From assembly GCA_016714125.1 (NCBI GenBank), contig JADJNX010000003.1, forward strand, positions 1 to 64,000: DNA of 64,000 nt, given 5' to 3'. Position numbers and translations under genes: made by a program. Source of the stretch: Ignavibacteriales bacterium (GTDB taxonomy: Bacteria > Bacteroidota > Ignavibacteria > Ignavibacteriales > Ignavibacteriaceae). The notes under the pieces were generated by a model. It was not told the origin of the DNA. It made no database searches and saw only the letters and a list, made by a program, of their open reading frames with translations. Shown one piece after another: positions 59,088 to 64,000 of the stretch (its first letter is position 1; every line of letters begins with the position of its first letter).

Positions 59088-60140
59088 TTATTTCGTTAAT
59101 ATCTTAGGACCATCTTCAGTGATCAGATAGTTATTTTCAATTCTGATACCAAATTTACCGGGGATATAAATACCCGGTTCCAGAGTAATAATTTGACCTG
59201 TCTTAAACTTTATCCCTTTTGTCGAGGAAATACGGGGATGTTGATGAACCTGATATCCCAGACCGTGACCAAGAGAGTGAGGAAGACATTCTTCGGCATT
59301 CTCATGATTTTCTGTAAGAAATTTTTTGGCAACAAGATAAGCTTTGGAAGTGTCTTTACCCTGTTTACAATGTGATTCAGCTATTTTTACCGATTTTTTA
59401 ACAATCTTTAAAACTTTCTGATATTCATCGGTCGGTTTTTTACCATACCAAAATGAACGGGTGATGTCAGTGGAAACACCTTTATACTTTACTCCATAAT
59501 CGATCAAAACGGGCATTTCCCTCTCGAGTTGTTTATCTGAGGGTTCAGTATGAATTTTGGCGCTGTTTTCACCAAAGGAGACGATTGGGGTAAAAGCTTC
59601 TTCGCAACCTGCCAAATGGATAAAATAGCTGATTGTAGCTCTCATCTCAAATTCCCTCATTCCCGGGATCATCAGGTCAAGAAGTTTCTTTTCGATACCA
59701 TGACTCACAGAGTTTGCGTAATTGAACCTCGACAAGGTTTCATCGTCAGCCACAGAAACAAAATCATCCAGCGCCTCTGAAATATCCTTCGAAGTTATTT
59801 TACTCTTTTTAAGGCTGATTAAAAGGGATGAAGAGAGGAAAGCTGCATCACCGCCGACTGTAAAAGTTCTTGCAGAAAAAAAACTTTTAATTACATCAAG
59901 AGGATTATTTACAACTTTTCTAATGATTCTTCCATCAACATCGTTTAACTCAAGTCCATATCGTGGATCGGTGATAATAATGATGTCATCACCAAACACC
60001 AACAGATAAGCGTTACTCGAGTTGAAGTCGGAAAAATAACGAATATTTGAAGGATTATTGAGAATAATACAATCAAGATGGTGATCCCGCTTGTACTCAA
60101 ACAGGAAAGAAAATCGACTATCAAGAAATCTATGTATCAT
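59088..60140 (-). CDS. Xaa-Pro aminopeptidase-like M24 peptidase
   Basis: 350 residues with a creatinase-like N-domain ([20 protein letters not shown]) and the pita-bread catalytic domain. Metal ligands are in place: [20 protein letters not shown] (two Asp), [17 protein letters not shown] (His), [19 protein letters not shown] (two Glu). This matches short bacterial Xaa-Pro dipeptidases (PepQ/YpdF-like), cytoplasmic. It overlaps guaB by 4 bases and is 4 bases upstream of the glycosyltransferase. Confidence 0.9.
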   Translation of the reverse strand: MIHRFLDSRFSFLFEYKRDHHLDCIILNNPSNIRYFSDFNSSNAYLLVFGDDIIIITDPRYGLELNDVDGRIIRKVVNNPLDVIKSFFSARTFTVGGDAAFLSSSLLISLKKSKITSKDISEALDDFVSVADDETLSRFNYANSVSHGIEKKLLDLMIPGMREFEMRATISYFIHLAGCEEAFTPIVSFGENSAKIHTEPSDKQLEREMPVLIDYGVKYKGVSTDITRSFWYGKKPTDEYQKVLKIVKKSVKIAESHCKQGKDTSKAYLVAKKFLTENHENAEECLPHSLGHGLGYQVHQHPRISSTKGIKFKTGQIITLEPGIYIPGKFGIRIENNYLITEDGPKILTK

Positions 60141-61606
60141 ATCTTTTGGTAGTTTGGAGCTTCTTTGGTGACGATAATATCGTGGGGGTGATTTTCCTTT
60201 AATGATGCTGAGGAAATCTTCACAAATTTTGATTTAATTTTGAGATCTTCAATTGTTGCAGCACCTGCATAACCCATTGAAGCACGCAGTCCACCGGTAA
60301 GTTGAAATACCGTATCAGATAAGGGACCTTTATAAGGAACCATTCCTTCAACCCCTTCGGGTACAAGTTTGCTTATCTCTGTTTCTGAATCCTGGAAATA
60401 ACGGTCGCCACTCCTCTTTTTCATAGCATCAAGTGAACCCATTCCACGATAGACTTTAAAACTTCTTCCGTCGTAAAGCACTTTTTCACCCGGACTTTCA
60501 TCAGTTCCGGCAAACAGACCACCAATCATCACCGTGTCGGCTCCCGCTGCAATTGCTTTTGCAACATCACCTGAATACTTGATTCCACCATCGGCGATTA
60601 TCGGAATTCCTTTGTCCTTAAGAGCCCGGAAAACTTCCATTATTGCACTCACTTGTGGCACACCAATTCCGGCTATAACTCTGGTTGTGCAGATTGAGCC
60701 GGGACCAATACCCACCTTAACCGCATCAACTCCTGCATTATACAACTCTAACGCAGCCTCGTAAGTGGCTATGTTACCGGCAATTAGCTGAATTGATGGA
60801 TATTTTGCTCGAACTTTTTTAATTGTTTCTACAACACCCATCGAATGTCCATGAGCAGTGTCAATAACGATGACATCTACACCAACATTCACAAGTCTGT
60901 CGATTCTTTCAAAAGTGTCTGCACTAACTCCCACTGCAGCACCAACTCTTAATCTCCCCATTCCATCTTTACAAGCGTGGGGATATCTCTTCTTTTTTTG
61001 GATATCCTTAAAGGTTATCAAACCTCTTAAAACACCTTCATTATCAACAACCGGAAGTTTTTCGATACGATGTTGATGGAGCAGTTCTTCAGCATGTTCA
61101 AGGGTTGTGCCAACCTCGGCAGTTACCAGGTTATTGGAAGTCATGAGGTCTTTAATGAGAAGATTTTGGTCTTTAACAAATCGTAAGTCACGGTTTGTCA
61201 AAATTCCAATTAATTTGCCTGAGGAGTCAACGATGGGAATACCCGAAATTGAATATTTCCTCATTATCTCAAATGCATCACCTGCTTTTTTGTCAGCAGT
61301 GAGTGTGACGGGATTTTGGATCATTCCACTTTCCGATCTTTTCACTCTGTCAGCTTCTTCAGCCTGCTGTTCAATCGACATGTTTTTATGCAGGATTCCG
61401 ATACCCCCCTCGCGGGCAATCGCCACTGCCAGTTTACTTTCGGTAACAGTATCCATCGCAGCAGATAAAAAAGGAATGTTTAGTCGTATTCCTTTGGTCA
61501 ACTGAGATGAAACATCCACTTCCTTTGGCAAAACCGAGGATTTTGCAGGAAGAATTAAAACATCATCGAAAGTGATCGCATCGTAGGCAAACTTTTCGTT
61601 ATTCAT
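60137..61606 (-). CDS. guaB: IMP dehydrogenase
   Basis: Rate-setting step to GMP: IMP to XMP with NAD. 489 residues, two CBS domains inserted at ~95-210 ([40 protein letters not shown]). Active-site loop [20 protein letters not shown] with catalytic Cys, [38 protein letters not shown] and the flap ending [13 protein letters not shown]. Frame intact. Confidence 0.97.
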   Translation of the reverse strand: MNNEKFAYDAITFDDVLILPAKSSVLPKEVDVSSQLTKGIRLNIPFLSAAMDTVTESKLAVAIAREGGIGILHKNMSIEQQAEEADRVKRSESGMIQNPVTLTADKKAGDAFEIMRKYSISGIPIVDSSGKLIGILTNRDLRFVKDQNLLIKDLMTSNNLVTAEVGTTLEHAEELLHQHRIEKLPVVDNEGVLRGLITFKDIQKKKRYPHACKDGMGRLRVGAAVGVSADTFERIDRLVNVGVDVIVIDTAHGHSMGVVETIKKVRAKYPSIQLIAGNIATYEAALELYNAGVDAVKVGIGPGSICTTRVIAGIGVPQVSAIMEVFRALKDKGIPIIADGGIKYSGDVAKAIAAGADTVMIGGLFAGTDESPGEKVLYDGRSFKVYRGMGSLDAMKKRSGDRYFQDSETEISKLVPEGVEGMVPYKGPLSDTVFQLTGGLRASMGYAGAATIEDLKIKSKFVKISSASLKENHPHDIIVTKEAPNYQKI

Positions 61607-61621
61607 TTTAGTGTCTCTAAA

Positions 61622-62791
61622 TTAATCAAAAGCCGGAATACCGGTAATATCTGAACCAAGAATCAGCGTATGCATCTCATGGGTTCCTTCGTAAGTTTTT
61701 ACGGATTCAAGATTATTGGCATGCCGCATAATTGGATATTCATCAAGAATTCCGTTGGCACCATGGATTTCCCTTGCAACCCTTGCAATGGTAAGAGCCA
61801 TTTCACAATTATTTCTTTTGGCAAGTGATACATGCTGGAATTTAAGATCGCCTGAATCTTTTAATCGGCCAAGCTGGAGATTGAGGAGTTGCGCCTTTGT
61901 TATCTCAGTGAGCATAAAAACAAGTTTTTCCTGTGTCATCTGATAACCGGCGATTGGTTTGGAGAATTGAACTCTCGATTTTGAATAGCTGAGTGATGAA
62001 TCGTAGGATGCCATCATAGAGCCAACCACTCCCCATGCGATGCCGTAACGAGCCTGATTGAGGCACATAAGGGGTGCTTTTAATCCGTTACCGGACGGCA
62101 AACGATTTTCTTCTGGGATAAAAACCGAGTCAAATACAAGTTCAGATGTAACTGAAGCACGGAGGGAGTGTTTCCCTTTCATTTCGGGAGCAGTAAAACC
62201 CTTCATTCCTTTTTCAACAAGAAAACCGGCAACTTCGCCATCAAGTTTTGCCCAAACCACAGCAACATCTGCGAGGGTTCCGTTGGTGATCCACATTTTG
62301 GCTCCGTTGAGGATGTAACCACCTTCTGTTTTTTCTGCTTTGGTGACCATTCCGCCGGGATTTGAACCAAAATCGGGTTCTGTTAACCCAAAACAACCAA
62401 TCGCTTCACCTGTGGCAAGTTTTGGAAGCCATTTTAATCTTTGTTCTTCACTTCCAAAAGTGTAGATTGGATACATTACCAACGCACTTTGAACCGAGAC
62501 AAAACTTCTAACTCCGCTGTCGCCTCTTTCGAGTTCCTGCATTACAAGTCCATAAGCGACATTGTTCATGTCGGATCCGCCATATTTTGAAGGAAGATTA
62601 GCTCCAAAAAGTCCCACTTCTCCCATTTTGGCGACCAAATCCATCGGGAAAGTGCCTTCACGATAATGTTTTTCAATCACAGGAATCACATTGTCATCCA
62701 CAAATTCACGAACCACTTCCCTGACCATCTTCTCTTCTTCTGAAAGCAACAAATCCATGTTAAAATAATCAACACCACTAAACTTCGCCAT
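61622..62791 (-). CDS. gcdH: Glutaryl-CoA dehydrogenase (acyl-CoA dehydrogenase family)
   Basis: FAD enzyme oxidising and decarboxylating glutaryl-CoA to crotonyl-CoA, electrons to ETF. 389 residues. GCDH-specific stretches: VRSFVSVQSALVMYPIYTFG, GCFGLTEPDFGSNPGGM, ARYGIAWGVVGSMMASYDSS, QLLNLQLGRLKDSG and the catalytic-Glu loop NNLESVKTYEGTHEMHTLIL-GSDITGIPAF. The SVQSALVMYPIY and ARYGIAWG blocks separate it from general fatty acyl-CoA dehydrogenases. It fits the lysine route opened at 2-5 kb although it is 57 kb away. Frame intact. Confidence 0.85.
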   Translation of the reverse strand: MAKFSGVDYFNMDLLLSEEEKMVREVVREFVDDNVIPVIEKHYREGTFPMDLVAKMGEVGLFGANLPSKYGGSDMNNVAYGLVMQELERGDSGVRSFVSVQSALVMYPIYTFGSEEQRLKWLPKLATGEAIGCFGLTEPDFGSNPGGMVTKAEKTEGGYILNGAKMWITNGTLADVAVVWAKLDGEVAGFLVEKGMKGFTAPEMKGKHSLRASVTSELVFDSVFIPEENRLPSGNGLKAPLMCLNQARYGIAWGVVGSMMASYDSSLSYSKSRVQFSKPIAGYQMTQEKLVFMLTEITKAQLLNLQLGRLKDSGDLKFQHVSLAKRNNCEMALTIARVAREIHGANGILDEYPIMRHANNLESVKTYEGTHEMHTLILGSDITGIPAFD

Positions 62792-62890
62792 TTGATCTCC
62801 GAAATGTTTTCAACTGCATTATTTTAAAAATATTAACTTTAAAAGTAACTATTTAGGTGGTTGTGTACAAGTTTTAAGATTGGGTTTCAA

Positions 62891-63038
62891 ACCTGCCTGG
62901 GCAGGTGATATGTTCGTAGATACATTATAAATGTCAATAAATAATTAATCCCGACGCGTCGGGACGACACGTTCGTAGATAGATTATAAATGTCAATCAA
63001 TAAATAATCCCGAAGCGTCGAGACGACACGTTCGTAGA
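62891..63038. repeat. 59-bp direct repeat (about 2.2 copies) with palindromes
   Basis: GTTCGTAGA recurs at 62912, 62971 and 63030, exactly 59 bases apart, with the intervening units ~85-90% alike (both have GATTATAAATGTCAAT or ACATTATAAATGTCAAT, then an ATCCCGA-GCGTCG core and GACGACAC). The first unit holds the perfect palindrome CCCGACGCGTCGGG (62950-62963); just upstream ACCTGCC-TG-GGCAGGT is another inverted repeat (62891-62906). No reading frame. It looks like a dispersed intergenic (REP-type) element in tandem and fills the 62792-63039 gap. Confidence 0.8.
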
Positions 63039-63039
63039 A

Positions 63040-63460
63040 TTATTTGATCTCTATCTCTTTTACCGTTCCAATATAAAAGAACAAAACCACCAACAAATAA
63101 ATCAGCAGGAGTAATAATTCCATCCAGAGAATCAAAACATTTGTATGTACATTTAGTGAAGCGCAATCGGTCTTAAGATTAACAAAACTTAAAACGACAA
63201 TTGCTCCACCCCCGGCAAACAAAATCGTTTTTATCATATTGAGATTTTTTAAAGGGTCTCGCGAAGCGGTATAAAAGAACATTGACCAACCCAATACCAA
63301 TGCAGAGATTATGCCGTCTTGATACGGGTAAGAAGGAACATCAAAATAGATAAATAACCCCGGTACCTTAAAACCAGTGATATGAGCCAAAAACATCATA
63401 AAAAAATAGATTGCTCCTGATAACAATGCATATTTTAACTTTTTTAGCAGAATTTTTCAT
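63040..63460 (-). CDS. Four-helix membrane protein of unknown function, one frameshift
   Basis: ~139 residues from ATG 63460 (MKNSAKKVKYALLSGAIYFF once one base is removed from the A run near 63435). Four hydrophobic segments: IYFFMMFLAHITGF, DGIISALVLGWSMFFY, TILFAGGGAIVVLSFV and ILWMELLLLLIYLLVVLFFYIG. No recognised motif. Its stop abuts the 59-bp repeat. The short gap to hsdM (63461-63547) shows nothing. Confidence 0.5.
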
Positions 63461-63547
63461 TTTGACTTTCCAAGCATGGAATGTTTCTATTTAGAAATGG
63501 AAACAACTGAATTACGTAATCCTTCTTGGTGTTTATTCAGCTTCAAA

Positions 63548-64000
<453 letters not shown>

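Noticed and set aside
62891..63038. Direct repeats resembling a CRISPR array
   Set aside because: Only 2-3 copies, and the 59-base units repeat throughout with no variable spacers; no cas genes in the window.

Overview
The window reads as ordinary chromosome of a bacterium from the Bacteroidota/Ignavibacteriota side of the tree, probably an Ignavibacteriales-like organism. Evidence: at least four proteins end in type IX secretion (T9SS) type A sorting domains with YPNPFN-type motifs; two promoters carry the TAnnTTTG -7 box of this group; there is a 61-residue Bacteroidota-style histone H1-like protein; ribosome binding sites are weak and several starts are TTG; and base composition is AT-rich. 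The exact genus is not determinable from the sequence alone.

Layout. 0-1.7 kb: a purB 3' end and an unrecognised protein, both with broken frames. 2-5.3 kb: a divergent lysine-catabolism pair, alpha-aminoadipic semialdehyde dehydrogenase and lysine 6-aminotransferase. 5.3-14.8 kb (minus): apt, enoyl-CoA hydratase, polX, PAP2-like membrane protein, dus, MFS exporter, H1-like protein, a membrane FeS ETF:menaquinone-type oxidoreductase, bioY, hydrolase. 14.9-16.1 kb (plus): a HisA-like protein and a universal stress protein. 16.2-25 kb (minus): polyprenyl synthase, tatC, glyA, TPR protein, outer-membrane protein, lipoprotein, gmhB, glgA. 25-28 kb (plus): SPOR-like protein, hutI, NamZ-like protein. 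28-33.3 kb (minus): Ig-like lipoprotein, mltG, tsaD, proline dehydrogenase, coaE. 33.3-40.7 kb (minus): rny, a structured RNA candidate, zapA, a coiled-coil protein, pheT, pheS, rplT, rpmI, infC, tRNA-Val, tRNA-Leu. 41-46 kb: a small lipoprotein, a CAT-anticodon tRNA, two tandem paralogous T9SS cargo proteins and a multihaem cytochrome with a T9SS tail. 46-49.7 kb (plus): DUF2892, WG-repeat, beta-hydroxyacid dehydrogenase and alpha/beta hydrolase. 49.8-62.8 kb (minus): a large pyruvate/PEP-binding protein, gdhA, a beta-helix T9SS protein, purD, glycosyltransferase, M24 peptidase, guaB, glutaryl-CoA dehydrogenase. 62.9-64 kb: a 59-bp tandem repeat, a small membrane protein and the 3' end of hsdM.

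A metabolic theme is amino-acid catabolism: lysine (aminotransferase, semialdehyde dehydrogenase, glutaryl-CoA dehydrogenase, enoyl-CoA hydratase, with electrons plausibly leaving through the ETF:menaquinone-type oxidoreductase), proline (proline dehydrogenase), histidine (hutI) and glutamate (gdhA).

Caution on reading frames: about 18 genes, including pheT, purD and gdhA, are split by single-base indels, very often in A/T homopolymers. I joined them from both frames. The simplest explanation is uncorrected sequencing indels, so the annotation treats most as one functional gene and says so in each entry. I found no CRISPR array, prophage, transposase or clear new defence system; the most unusual items are the zapA-rny structured RNA, a PolX without polymerase aspartates, and the large protein with only the nucleotide-binding half of PEP synthase.
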